DNA of 64,000 nucleotides from positions 1,364,001-1,428,000 of the forward strand of contig OZ251531.1 of assembly GCA_965243185.1 (NCBI GenBank). Direction: 5' to 3'. Below, piece by piece: positions 1 through 7,955 of this stretch. A program made the translations under genes and the position numbers. Source of the DNA: CBDBCU01 sp965243185. GTDB taxonomy: Bacteria; Chloroflexota; Dehalococcoidia; Lucifugimonadales; UBA3495. Numbering within the stretch: position 1 is the stretch's first letter; each line of letters begins with the position of its first letter. The notes beneath the pieces were generated by a model that saw only the letters and a program-made list of their open reading frames with translations, did no database searches and was not told where the DNA came from.

Positions 1-1173
1 CTGCTACTGGCCGGTTTAAGCGGAATGGGCTTTATGCCCTTGGGCCGGATCCTCAGCGGCGACCTTCAGACCGCCTTTGCCCTGGCCTTGACCGTGGCTT
101 TCCTGGTAGCTTTATGGTGGCGCGGCAGCAGTCTGGCTCACGACGAAGTAACCCTGGAAACGGTGCGCGGCGCCTTTCAGTGGGGATTAGGGGTAGTAGT
201 CGGCGCGGTGATTATTGACGCGCTGACCCCGGGAGCAATCGTCCCGGTCTGGCTGGTCATCGGCTTTTTTGCCGTAGGCTTGGCGGGATTGTCCCTGGCC
301 CGTTTTGCCGCCGAGGCCGCTGATGGTCAGGGAATGTCCCGGGAGTGGTTCCTGCCCATCGGCGTAATGGTCGGCGCGGTACTGCTTTTGGCGCTGCTCA
401 TCAGCGGCTTGGGCTTGGGCGGCTTGGATGATGCCACCCGCGCCATCCTGCGCACGGCGGGGCGGATCGGCGACTGGATCCTCCGTCCCATCCTGCTGGG
501 CTTGGGCTATCTGGCGGCCGCCCTCGTCGCCTTTGGCAACTGGCTCACTACCGTATTAGGCGGCGGCGACTTGAGCGGCCTTGACGAAGCCCAGGAACAG
601 CTGCGCCGCTTCCACGAAAACCTCGAGGAAGTCGAGGGCGACGGGCCGCCCGGCTGGATTTATGCCTTGCTGCGCTGGTTGGTCGTTATGGCGGCAACCC
701 TGCTCGCCGGCTGGATATTGTTCCGGGTTTTCCGTTTCCGCCGCCTGCTCCGGCGTTCCGGCGAGGTGCCGGAAGTGCGCGAATCCTTGTTCACCTGGGG
801 CAAAGCCAACCGGGACTTGTTCGGCGCCGTCAACGACTGGTGGCACAATCTGGTACAAAAGGCTACTGCCGATGAAAGCAAACGCCCGGAGCCGGAAAAT
901 CCCCGGGAAGTCTATCACCGTTTTTTGGAATTATCCGACCACCTGGGCCGCCCCAAGTCTGACGGCCAGACCCCCCGGGAACATCAGGATACGCTGGACG
1001 ACACCCTGCCGCCGGCCCCGGTCGAGCGCATTGTCGGCGGCTTTCAGCAATCCCACTACGGTGGTCACCGGGAAACCGATTCCCGGGCAATGGACACTTT
1101 GCGGCAGGATTGGGCTACCCTGCAGCAATACGAAAAAGAGCCGGCGGAAAGCAGCGACCGCGACCCGGATTAA
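1..1173 (+). CDS. DUF4129-domain multipass membrane protein, 5' end outside the window
   Basis: The reading frame is open from base 1; an ATG lies at 25, but there is no stop before it, so the true start is probably upstream of the window. The visible 382+ residues hold about five or six hydrophobic helices (around residues 13-32, 50-92, 112-132, 150-180 and 213-236 from the ATG at 25), then a charged cytosolic tail. The tail (about 290-370) contains YHRFLELSDHLGRP followed by QTPREHQDTL, the pattern of the DUF4129 family. In other genomes DUF4129 proteins often sit next to transglutaminase-like or MoxR-linked genes; those would be upstream and are not seen. No catalytic motif is visible and the function is unknown. 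Confidence 0.7.
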   Translation: MLLAGLSGMGFMPLGRILSGDLQTAFALALTVAFLVALWWRGSSLAHDEVTLETVRGAFQWGLGVVVGAVIIDALTPGAIVPVWLVIGFFAVGLAGLSLARFAAEAADGQGMSREWFLPIGVMVGAVLLLALLISGLGLGGLDDATRAILRTAGRIGDWILRPILLGLGYLAAALVAFGNWLTTVLGGGDLSGLDEAQEQLRRFHENLEEVEGDGPPGWIYALLRWLVVMAATLLAGWILFRVFRFRRLLRRSGEVPEVRESLFTWGKANRDLFGAVNDWWHNLVQKATADESKRPEPENPREVYHRFLELSDHLGRPKSDGQTPREHQDTLDDTLPPAPVERIVGGFQQSHYGGHRETDSRAMDTLRQDWATLQQYEKEPAESSDRDPD

Positions 1174-1214
1174 GCCAAAACCCGGCCGCCAACCCTTTTG
1201 CCCGCAGTCTCAAC

Positions 1215-2420
1215 CTACCCGCCCGCTCCCCGTTTCCGTTTCAATTCCTGCAACTCCAGAACCCACGCCAAGTTATCATCCGCGGTCGCCTCGTCGGCAA
1301 AGTGCGGCGCTAACTCCACCGCCCGCTCCAGGCATTGCAGGCAAGGGTTGATTTCACCTTGACCGGCATAAACCCGGGCGGCGTTGTACCAGGCTACGGC
1401 AAAACGCGGATCCCCCTTCCGCGCCGCCAGATAATCCGCCAGCGCCGCCGCATCCTCGCCCAAGGCTTCGTAGGCCGCGCCCCGGTTATTCAACGCCGCC
1501 GGAAAATCCGGCCACAAAGCCACTGCCGCCGTGTAATCCTCCAACGCTCTGGCATAATCCTCCAAAGCGTCATACGCCAACCCCCGGTTGTTAAAGGCTT
1601 CCGCATCCTCCGGCCGCCGCGTTACCACTTCCGTATAATCGGCAATCGCCTCCGCTATGCGCCCCAAGTAGTAGTAAGTGCGGGCGCGGTTGAAATAGGC
1701 ATCCACATTTTCCGGGTTAAAGTCAATGGCGGCGCCGTAATCGCGAATCGCCCGGTCGTGCAATTCCAGTTCATCCAGAGACGCCCCCCGATTCAGATAG
1801 GCGTTAGACAGCGCCGGCCGCAGTTCAATAACCCGGTCAAAGGCGGCCACCGCATCCCGATGCCGCCCCGCCGCCGCCAGCACTACGCCCTGATTGTAAT
1901 GGGCTTGCAGATAATCCGGGTTCAGGGCAATGGCGGCGGCATAGTCCGACAGCGCCGCCGTAACTTCCCCCAAATCATCATAGGCATTGCCGCGCTGATA
2001 ATGGACTTCCGGCAATTCCGGCTGCTGCTCCATTACCGCAGTCAACTCGGCTACGGCTTTGGCCGGCTCCTTGAGCCGCAGCCAGCACAAGCCCAAGTTA
2101 AAGCGGGCTGCCGGGTTATCCGGTTCCAGTTCCAGGATACCGGCATACACTGATGCGGCGTCAGCATAGCGGCCCACCGCAAAGCAGCCGTTGCCGTACA
2201 CCAACTCCCCGCCCGGCTCCCCCGCCGTACCTTGACCGCCATCCACTAAGCCGGGCACCGGTTGCCCGGCCGCCCAACCCTCCAAAGCCTGCTCCATTTC
2301 CCGGGCTGCCGTCCCCCGCAGCCGCCCGCCCCGGGGCAGCGGCGTCAGATAGCCCACCCCAATATAATGGTCTTGCAGCAGCAGGATCAGCTTATCGCGG
2401 AAAGTGTCCGTAAGGTTCAT
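1215..2420 (-). CDS. Tetratricopeptide-repeat protein
   Basis: 401 residues with no signal peptide. After an unrecognised N-terminal stretch of about 75 residues, roughly nine consecutive 34-residue TPR units run from about residue 80 to the C-terminus. They show the usual spacing (for example YADAASVYAGILELEPDN, then AARFNLGLCWLRL). Consensus A/G/Y/P positions are kept in every unit, and the repeats are far more divergent from one another than those of the TPR gene at 5375-6768. TPR arrays are protein-protein scaffolds; no partner or enzymatic domain is visible. It converges with the DUF4129 gene, whose stop lies 42 bases away, and is followed upstream by the hydantoinase gene on the same strand. 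Function unassigned. Confidence 0.75.
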   Translation of the reverse strand: MNLTDTFRDKLILLLQDHYIGVGYLTPLPRGGRLRGTAAREMEQALEGWAAGQPVPGLVDGGQGTAGEPGGELVYGNGCFAVGRYADAASVYAGILELEPDNPAARFNLGLCWLRLKEPAKAVAELTAVMEQQPELPEVHYQRGNAYDDLGEVTAALSDYAAAIALNPDYLQAHYNQGVVLAAAGRHRDAVAAFDRVIELRPALSNAYLNRGASLDELELHDRAIRDYGAAIDFNPENVDAYFNRARTYYYLGRIAEAIADYTEVVTRRPEDAEAFNNRGLAYDALEDYARALEDYTAAVALWPDFPAALNNRGAAYEALGEDAAALADYLAARKGDPRFAVAWYNAARVYAGQGEINPCLQCLERAVELAPHFADEATADDNLAWVLELQELKRKRGAGG

Positions 2421-2478
2421 ATTACGCTCGATAGCAAGGGATAGTTACAGGATAACACGGCAACCGGCCCGGCGATTG

Positions 2479-4068
2479 CTATTCCTCAACCGGCCGGCCC
2501 CAGCCGCCGCCGCCGGGCGTCCGTATGCTCAGAATGTCCCCAGGTTCCACATCCAGCGTCTCCTTGCCCGCCAAATGCACCTCCTCATACCCGCCGCGCA
2601 GCAGCACATTCTCCCCCGGCTGCCCGTGTTGCCCGCCATAATAACCCGGCGGATGAAACTTGCGCCGTTCCGACAGAATAGTAACCCGGGCCGGACTCAG
2701 AAACTCCACCTCCCGCACCAAGCCATCGCCGCCCCGGTGTTGCCCGCCGCCGCCGGAGCCGCGCCGCAGGGCATACCGTTTCAACCGCAGCGGAAAGGCG
2801 AACTCCAACGCCTCAATGGGCGTGTTCATCGTATTGGTCATGTGGGTATGAATGCCGGAAATGCCGTCCCGATCCGGCCGCGCCCCCATCCCCCCGCCGA
2901 TTGTTTCGTAATAGACAAAGGGGCGTTCCCGCTCCAAATCGTGGCCGCCAATCAGCAGGTTGTTCATCGTCCCCTGGCTGGCCGCCGGGATTAGCTGCGG
3001 CAATGCCTGGGACATCGCCGCCAGCAGCACATCGGTTATTCGTTGCGAAGTTTCCACATTGCCGCCGGCCACGCCGCGCTGCGGCTCCGGGTTCACCAGC
3101 GTACCCCGCGGCGTGATAATCTCCACCGGCCGCAGGCAGCCCTGATTAGCCGGCGCATCATTGCCCACAATACAGCGCACCATATACAGGCAGGCCGACG
3201 CGGTAACGGCTTGCGGCGCATTGATACAGCCCGGCCGCTGCGACGCCGTGCCGCTGAAGTCAATAGTCATCCCGTCCCCGGCCACGGTAATAGCAACAGC
3301 AATTGGCACCGGCTCCGTAGTCAGCCCGTCATCATCCATATAATCCGTTACCCGATACACCCCGTCCGGAATGGCGGCGATAGCTTGCCGCGTAACCCGT
3401 TCCGAATAGTCCAGCAGCGCCGCCATGTGTTCGGCAGTTTCCGCGCTGCCGTAGCGTTCCACCACTTCCCCCAGCCGCCGCTCCCCCACCCTTACCGACG
3501 CAATCTGCGCCGCCAAATCGCCGCGCCGTTCCTCCGGGGTGCGGGAATTGCGGCAAAGCAGCTGCACCACTTCCTGATTAAGCCGACCGCCCCGGGCCAG
3601 TTTCAGCGGCGGCAAAATCAGCCCTTCCTGATATAGTTCGGTGGACAGCGGCAACGAGCCGGGCGTCATCCCCCCCACATCGGCGTGATGTCCCCGATTG
3701 GAAACAAAGCCCACCAATTCCTTCCCGCCCCCCTGTTCCGCAAAAACCGGCGCCACCAAAGTAATATCCGGCAGGTGCGTGCCGCCCAGGTAAGGGTCGT
3801 TAAGAATAACCAAATCCCCGGGACGCAGGGCGTTGGGAAAGGTATCCAAAGCCGCCTGCACCGACGCCGGCATCGCCCCCAAATGCACCGGTTGATGGGC
3901 GGCCTGCGCCACCATCTGCCCCGCCGGGTCAAAAACGGCGCAGGAAAAATCCCGCCGCTCCTTAATGTTGGGCGAATAAGCCGTCCGCAGCAAAGCCACG
4001 CCCATCTCCTCCGAAACGGAGACAAACATATTCTTAAAAACTTCCAAACTAATCGGGTCAACCGGCAT
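2479..4068 (-). CDS. Hydantoinase B / N-methylhydantoinase B subunit family protein
   Basis: The start at 4068 (MPVDPISLEVFKN) is chosen because homologues begin this way and a GAGGTG ribosome site sits about 8 bases upstream; the frame stays open further upstream but that extension looks non-coding. The 529 residues match the usual HyuB length (520-580). Family landmarks include LLRTAYSPNIKERRDFSCAVFD near residue 20, NDPYLGGTHLPDI near 85, RGHHADVGGMTPGSLP near 125 and the glycine-rich GGGGWGRP at the C-terminus. HyuB normally pairs with HyuA for ATP-dependent opening of hydantoin, 5-oxoproline or acetone-type substrates. No hyuA lies next to it, so the partner must be elsewhere or the gene is an orphan. 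It is transcribed divergently from the gene at 4224. Confidence 0.85.
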   Translation of the reverse strand: MPVDPISLEVFKNMFVSVSEEMGVALLRTAYSPNIKERRDFSCAVFDPAGQMVAQAAHQPVHLGAMPASVQAALDTFPNALRPGDLVILNDPYLGGTHLPDITLVAPVFAEQGGGKELVGFVSNRGHHADVGGMTPGSLPLSTELYQEGLILPPLKLARGGRLNQEVVQLLCRNSRTPEERRGDLAAQIASVRVGERRLGEVVERYGSAETAEHMAALLDYSERVTRQAIAAIPDGVYRVTDYMDDDGLTTEPVPIAVAITVAGDGMTIDFSGTASQRPGCINAPQAVTASACLYMVRCIVGNDAPANQGCLRPVEIITPRGTLVNPEPQRGVAGGNVETSQRITDVLLAAMSQALPQLIPAASQGTMNNLLIGGHDLERERPFVYYETIGGGMGARPDRDGISGIHTHMTNTMNTPIEALEFAFPLRLKRYALRRGSGGGGQHRGGDGLVREVEFLSPARVTILSERRKFHPPGYYGGQHGQPGENVLLRGGYEEVHLAGKETLDVEPGDILSIRTPGGGGWGRPVEE

Positions 4069-4167
4069 TTCAGCAGCACCTCGTATAGGGGCGTGTAAAG
4101 TTGGCAAGTTTCGGCGGACATTATAGCCGATTGGCTGAAACTGATGATATACCTTGCCAAGGGAAAT

Positions 4168-4197
4168 TTGCGCTTTCCCTTGCCCGGTTGTTATACT
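4168..4197 (+). promoter_or_regulatory. Putative sigma-70-type promoter for the 4224-4947 pair
   Basis: TTGCGC at 4168-4173 and TATACT at 4192-4197 are separated by 18 bases. They lie about 27 bases upstream of the first start codon in the divergent intergenic region. Assignment is by eye only. Confidence 0.35.
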
Positions 4198-4223
4198 AGC
4201 GGTAAGGAATTGCCGGAGGCACT

Positions 4224-4493
4224 GTGATGAAAAGTATGCAAGAGCAGATTGCGGAACTGGACTTTGAGATGGCGGCTTACGAAGCGCGCCAAGAGGAGTT
4301 GGAGGCAACCCTTTGGGGCCAGTGGGTAGTGTTCCACGGCGGCGAACTCTGCGGCACTTACGCTGACTTTCAGGCGGCCGCCGCCGATGCAGTAACCCGT
4401 TTCGGGCGCGGCCCCTACCATATCCGGCAAGTGGGGGCGTCCCAGGATTTCCCGTTGCCGGCGTCCCTGCGGAGTTGGTATGCCCACCGCTAG
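4224..4493 (+). CDS. Small DUF5678-like protein preceding a retropepsin-like gene
   Basis: 89 residues, preceded by GGAGG about 7 bases before the tandem ATGATG; I take the first ATG. An N-terminal amphipathic helix is followed by a short beta-rich stretch with GQWVVFHGGELCGTY and the tail RFGRGPYHIRQVG. The central pattern (GxWV, then a G-x-Y turn and a short alpha segment) resembles the small DUF5678-type proteins often found directly upstream of clan AA aspartic proteases in Chloroflexota and Cyanobacteria. Here it overlaps the protease gene by 14 bases, so the two are probably co-translated. The pair at 33771-33248 shows the same order. Biochemical role unknown; the pairing suggests an accessory or partner of the protease. 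Confidence 0.7.
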   Translation: MMKSMQEQIAELDFEMAAYEARQEELEATLWGQWVVFHGGELCGTYADFQAAAADAVTRFGRGPYHIRQVGASQDFPLPASLRSWYAHR

Positions 4494-4947
4494 CTGCGGC
4501 TTCAGCGGCTATGCCGACACGCCCGGCCAAGATTGGTTGGAGCATTATGGGCCGACTTTGTCGGTGGAAATAGGCTTTGACCCCTTGTTTCAACCTCATT
4601 CCGCAAGCGGCCGCCCGGACATTCCCACCGAACCACAAAGCGGTTTGGTCGATACCGGCGCCGTTGCCAGTTGCATCGACTCTGTCTTGGCTGCTGCATT
4701 AGGGTTGCCGCCGTTCGCTAGGGGCAGTATATCCGGCGTAGGGGGAGTAAGCGAAGTTCAGTATCATTTGGCCCAAATCTACATCCCTGCTCTGAATTAT
4801 ACAATCCACGGCGCCTTTGCCGGGGTGCATCTGGCAGCCGGCCGGCAACCCCACCAAGCCATTATCGGCCGGGACTTCCTGAAAAACTTCCGGATGACCT
4901 ACGAAGGGCGAACCGGGGAAGTCACCCTCAGCAACGACATACCTTGA
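4480..4947 (+). CDS. Retropepsin-like aspartic protease family protein
   Basis: 155 residues with the retropepsin active-site motif LVDTGA at about residue 58 (catalytic Asp), followed by the hydrophobic-rich ASCIDSVLAAALGLP. A second family hallmark, AIIGRDFLKNF, lies near residue 130. One DTG motif means the enzyme would act as a homodimer, as single-domain retropepsins do. No signal peptide or membrane helix is seen, so it is probably cytosolic. The ATG at 4480 lies inside the preceding small gene (14-base overlap). Bacterial members are of uncertain substrate; the first-half sequence with P and G turns (about 1-50) is not recognised. It ends just before a strong hairpin terminator. Confidence 0.75.
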   Translation: MPTASCGFSGYADTPGQDWLEHYGPTLSVEIGFDPLFQPHSASGRPDIPTEPQSGLVDTGAVASCIDSVLAAALGLPPFARGSISGVGGVSEVQYHLAQIYIPALNYTIHGAFAGVHLAAGRQPHQAIIGRDFLKNFRMTYEGRTGEVTLSNDIP

Positions 4948-4973
4948 GGGGATACTCGGGTCGAGGGAAAAAT

Positions 4974-5003
4974 GGGGCCGGCATTTCGCCGGCCCCGTTA
5001 TTA
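4974..5003. terminator. Bidirectional rho-independent terminator
   Basis: A perfect 9-bp stem GGGGCCGGC/GCCGGCCCC with loop ATTTC is followed by GTTATTATTT on the plus strand. It sits between the converging protease gene and the Phd-type antitoxin gene and may serve both. Confidence 0.7.
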
Positions 5004-5264
5004 TTTAGTCAACGGCCGCGGTTCCCAAACTTTCTTGATTTCCTGAAAGTCCTCGTAGGTAGCATGAGGCAGGATGCCCCGGTAAATACCCCGCAGCGAG
5101 CGCAGTTCAGGTTTTTCCGCCGGCATCTGCGGAACGGCGGTAAGCTTGCCGCAGGGCTTGCCCCGCCGGGTAATAATCACTTCCTCGCCATCATCCAGGT
5201 CGCGGAGTATCTGGCTGACCCGGGCCTTGAATTCCCGGATGCTGTAAGTAGTCATCGAGTTCAC
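5001..5264 (-). CDS. Phd/YefM-family antitoxin (apparently orphan)
   Basis: 87 residues. The N-terminus TTYSIREFKARVSQILRDL followed by GEEVIITRRGKPCGKL is the classical Phd/YefM DNA-binding fold: a beta hairpin plus helices that bind operator palindromes. The start could be at 5264 (MNSMTTYS) or the internal ATG at 5255, which better matches homologues. The C-terminal 35 residues, where antitoxins bind their toxin, contain EDFQEIKKVWE. No PIN or RelE toxin gene lies on the same strand either side: downstream is the terminator and upstream the TPR gene. It is therefore an orphan antitoxin or a regulator. Family assignment is firm; the partner is unknown. Confidence 0.8.
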   Translation of the reverse strand: MNSMTTYSIREFKARVSQILRDLDDGEEVIITRRGKPCGKLTAVPQMPAEKPELRSLRGIYRGILPHATYEDFQEIKKVWEPRPLTK

Positions 5265-5374
5265 CCTTTGCCGGTTCCTGGATTAAAGTTTATGGCTGCA
5301 TTTTGGCAGTTGGGCGGTGCGGTGTCAAAGGAAACCGCCAAGCAGAGTTGCCATTCATCCGGTTTCCCCCCTTA

Positions 5375-6768
5375 CTACCAGTTGCCCAACTTCGGATCCA
5401 GTTCGACAGCGCGCCGCAAATCGGCGGTAGCCAGGGTCTCGTTACCCAGTTGCCGATGTGCCAAGCCCCGATTGCGGTGGGCCGCGGCATCTCTGGGACT
5501 TCGGACAATAGCCCATGTGCAATCGGCAATGGCCAAGTCATACTCACCCTTATTGAGATAGGCATAGCCCCGGCCGTTGTAGGCAAGGGCATCTCCGGGT
5601 CTCAAGGCAATGGCTTGGCTGAGGTCAGCAATGGCCAAGTCATACTCCCCTTTGTGGGAGTAGTCCAAGCCCCGGCCGTAGTAGGCAAAGGCATAACGAG
5701 GGTTCAAGGCAATGGCTTGGCTGTAGTCAGCAATGGCCAGGTCATATTCCCCTTTAGTCCCATAGACAACGCCTCGGTAGATGTAAGCATCTGCATCGCC
5801 GGGGTTCCAAGCAATAGATTGGCTGAAGTCGGCAATCGCCAAGTCGTACTCCCCTTTGCCGCGATAGGCGAGTCCCCGGTTGCTGTAGGCGGTTGCATCG
5901 CTGGGATTCAGAGCAATAACCCGGCTGTAGTCGGCAATAGCCAAGTCATCCTCATCCCTTTTGTAGAGGTAGACACCGCCCCGGTTGCGATAGGCATCGG
6001 CATAACCGGGGTTCAGGGCAATAGCTTGGCTGTAGTCGGCAATAGCCAAGTCATACCCCCCTTTGTCGTGGTAGGCATTGCCCCGGAAATAGCAGGCATT
6101 GACATAACCAGGGTTCAGAGCAATGGCTTGGCTGTAATCGGCAATTGCCAAGCCGTACTCGCCCTTGGCGGAATAGGTCAAGCCCCGGTTGTAGTAGGCA
6201 TTAGCATTACCGGGGTTCAGGGCAATTGCTTGGCTGTAATCGGCAATTGCCAAGTCGAACTCCCTCTTGACGAAGTAGGCAAAGCCCCGGTTGTTGTAGG
6301 CATCGGCAAAACCGGGGGCTAGGGCGATTGCTTTACCGTGGTCAGCAATGGCCAAGTCGTACTCCCCTTTGTCGGTGTAAGCCAAACCCCGGTCGTTGTA
6401 GGCATCGGCAAAACCGGGGGCTAGGGCGATTGCTTTACCGTGGTCAGCAATGGCCAAGTCGTACTCCCCTTTGTCGGTGTAAGCCAAACCCCGGTCGTTG
6501 TAGGCATCGGCAAAACCGGGGGACAGGGTAATGGACTGGTTGTAGTCGGCAACCGCCAAGTCATACTCCCCTTTATGCCTATAGGCGTTGCCCCGGCTCC
6601 AGTAGGCAAAGGCATCCTTGGAGTTCTGGGCAATATCTTGGCTGAATTCGGCAATCGCCAAGTCATGCTTTCCCGGTTTCTCCCCACCGCGCCGGCGGCG
6701 GGAGTGCCGCCCGTGCCGCCGGACTTATCCGCGGATGACTTGAACAAGTTGCCAATGAACTTCAGCAT
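5375..6768 (-). CDS. TPR-repeat protein, reading frame shifted near its N-terminus
   Basis: About twelve 34-residue TPR units, most with the near-invariant core KGEYDLAIADYSQAIALNPG. The natural start appears to be the ATG at 6768 (MLKFIGNLFKSSADKS), preceded by GGGAG 8 bases upstream. That frame loses the repeats after about 35 residues, at a GTGGGGAG stretch near 6680. A -1 shift there (or one missing G) gives GEKPGKHDLAIAEFS and joins the two frames perfectly. Alternatively translation could begin at TTG 6661. Two units are exact 102-bp duplicates at the DNA level. Upstream lies a run of 17 C. TPR arrays scaffold protein complexes; no other domain is present. Either a real frameshift/phase-variable gene or a homopolymer sequencing error. 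Confidence 0.7.
6301..6504. repeat. Exact 102-bp tandem duplication inside the TPR gene
   Basis: Bases 6301-6402 and 6403-6504 are identical by inspection and encode one complete 34-residue TPR unit each; an 18-base start of the next unit at 6505 also matches. The other units are similar but diverged, so this duplication is recent. Confidence 0.9.
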
Positions 6769-6822
6769 TTCCCAGCTCCCGTTCCTTGCCCGGTTTAACC
6801 GCTCCAGCATTACCCGCCCGTT

Positions 6823-6839
6823 CCCCCCCCCCCCCCCCC
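6823..6839. repeat. Homopolymer of 17 C (17 G on the coding strand)
   Basis: An uninterrupted C17 run lies between the stop of the 6850-7788 gene and the start of the TPR gene. On the minus strand this is a G17 tract about 55-70 bases before the TPR ATG, where length changes could alter promoter spacing or the leader. Confidence 0.85.
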
Positions 6840-6849
6840 GCCGCCCCGC

Positions 6850-7788
6850 CTACTCCGTCAGCAGGCCGATACCCGTCCACCAGTGCTTGCCCTTGCCGCG
6901 CCGCCGCCGTTGAAAGCCCTGCGCCGTCAACTGCATCCCGAAAGTGCGCTGCGGCAGCGGCTCCCGCCCCTGTTCCTGACACCAGTCGCTATAAGCCTGG
7001 TAAAAGTCTTTGGCGATGATTAGCGCCTCCGCGCCCACCACGCAGCGGGCGGCGACGAACTCGGCCACTTCGGTCAGCGGCGACTTTTCCCCGGCCTCCG
7101 CCGCCCGGGCGGCCGCCGCCGCGGCTTTAGCCGCCGCCTCCCGTTCCGCCTCGGCTTGGGCGGCGGCCAGAGCCTTGGCTTCCTCCTCCAAATGCGCCTT
7201 TTCCACCTGCTCGCTGCAATACTGGAGCAATGCCATATAGCGTTGCAATCCGCCGAAATCGTCCCACAGCACTTCCTTGCCGTCGAGTATCGAAGCGTCG
7301 AGGGTAAATTCCACCGGCTTAACCTCGAAGCGATGCCGGTAATCCGGGGGGCAGACCCACACCGGAGAAAGCAAATCCCGGCTCATCGTATTGCTGAGCA
7401 GGTACAGGGCGCAGCGGGCGGCTTTCAAGTCCGGATCCGGGTCTTGCAGCGGCTGACCCTTATAGGTCATTTCCATCGTGCGGTGGGTCTGGATAGCGGA
7501 GAAGGCGAACGAGCCGCGTATCTGATTGTTGATGCAGCGCACCAGTTCCCGGTTGTCCCGCAGCTTCAACGGCGCATCCACCTCCACCGTGTCATCATTC
7601 AACGCCTTGAACTCCGTCTTGCCCGGCACATAGGCGGCGGTAATGACCCCGCGTTGCGCGGCCGCCCACAACGCAATGGACAGGGCCAAGTTCTCCTTGA
7701 CCATCTTAATGTTCGATGCGGATGGCACCACGGCAATACCCCCTGAACTAGCGGAAGGGTTTCCGCTTCCCCCATTTTCCTGCTGCAA
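6850..7788 (-). CDS. Protein with primase-type C-terminal winged-helix domain
   Basis: 312 residues beginning at TTG 7788, with a GGTAGGACGGG purine stretch upstream; a later start is possible. Residues 1-190 are not recognised. Residues about 195-235 form an alanine- and glutamate-rich coiled coil (KALAAAQAEAEREAAAKAAA). Residues about 245-312 (VAEFVAARCVVGAEALIIAKDFYQAYSDWC, then RTFGMQLTAQGF and GKHWWTGIGL) strongly resemble the winged-helix module at the C-terminus of phage/plasmid D5/P4-type primase-helicases. No helicase Walker motif is present, so the domain has been recruited by a different N-terminal module. It may be a DNA-binding remnant or relative of a mobile-element replication protein. 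It lies upstream of the TPR gene on the same strand. Confidence 0.55.
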   Translation of the reverse strand: MQQENGGSGNPSASSGGIAVVPSASNIKMVKENLALSIALWAAAQRGVITAAYVPGKTEFKALNDDTVEVDAPLKLRDNRELVRCINNQIRGSFAFSAIQTHRTMEMTYKGQPLQDPDPDLKAARCALYLLSNTMSRDLLSPVWVCPPDYRHRFEVKPVEFTLDASILDGKEVLWDDFGGLQRYMALLQYCSEQVEKAHLEEEAKALAAAQAEAEREAAAKAAAAAARAAEAGEKSPLTEVAEFVAARCVVGAEALIIAKDFYQAYSDWCQEQGREPLPQRTFGMQLTAQGFQRRRRGKGKHWWTGIGLLTE

Positions 7789-7805
7789 CCCGTCCTACCT
7801 CCCAA

Positions 7806-7925
7806 GGCAATTGCATATACTTGGCGACTTACCTGCCGTCATTCCCACGAAAGTGGGAATCCAGAAATGCCGGGGACTCTGGATTCCCGTTTTCACGGGA
7901 ATGACGATTTCGATATGCGATTGCC
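7806..7925. repeat. Hairpin MITE-like repeat, copy 1
   Basis: A 120-bp element. Outer inverted ends GGCAATTGCATAT (7806) and ATATGCGATTGCC (to 7925) match at 12 of 13 positions. Inside lie two facing blocks, GTCATTCCCACGAAAGTGGG (7838) and its counterpart ending GGGAATGAC (7905), each block itself a small hairpin. Related copies are at 14622-14740 and 46642-46742, with a half copy at 40148. It contains no gene and fills most of the 168-base gap. Confidence 0.75.
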
Positions 7926-7955
7926 CCGTCCTACCTCCCGGCGGCGGCCCGCCGG

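Noticed and set aside
4069..4638. A 190-residue N-terminal extension of the hydantoinase B frame
   Set aside because: The extension has no domain character, and overlaps the divergent real genes at 4224 and 4480; the internal ATG at 4068 has a ribosome site and matches family starts.
5375..6661. CRISPR-like periodic repeats on the plus strand
   Set aside because: The period of 102 bp encodes 34-residue TPR units on the minus strand.
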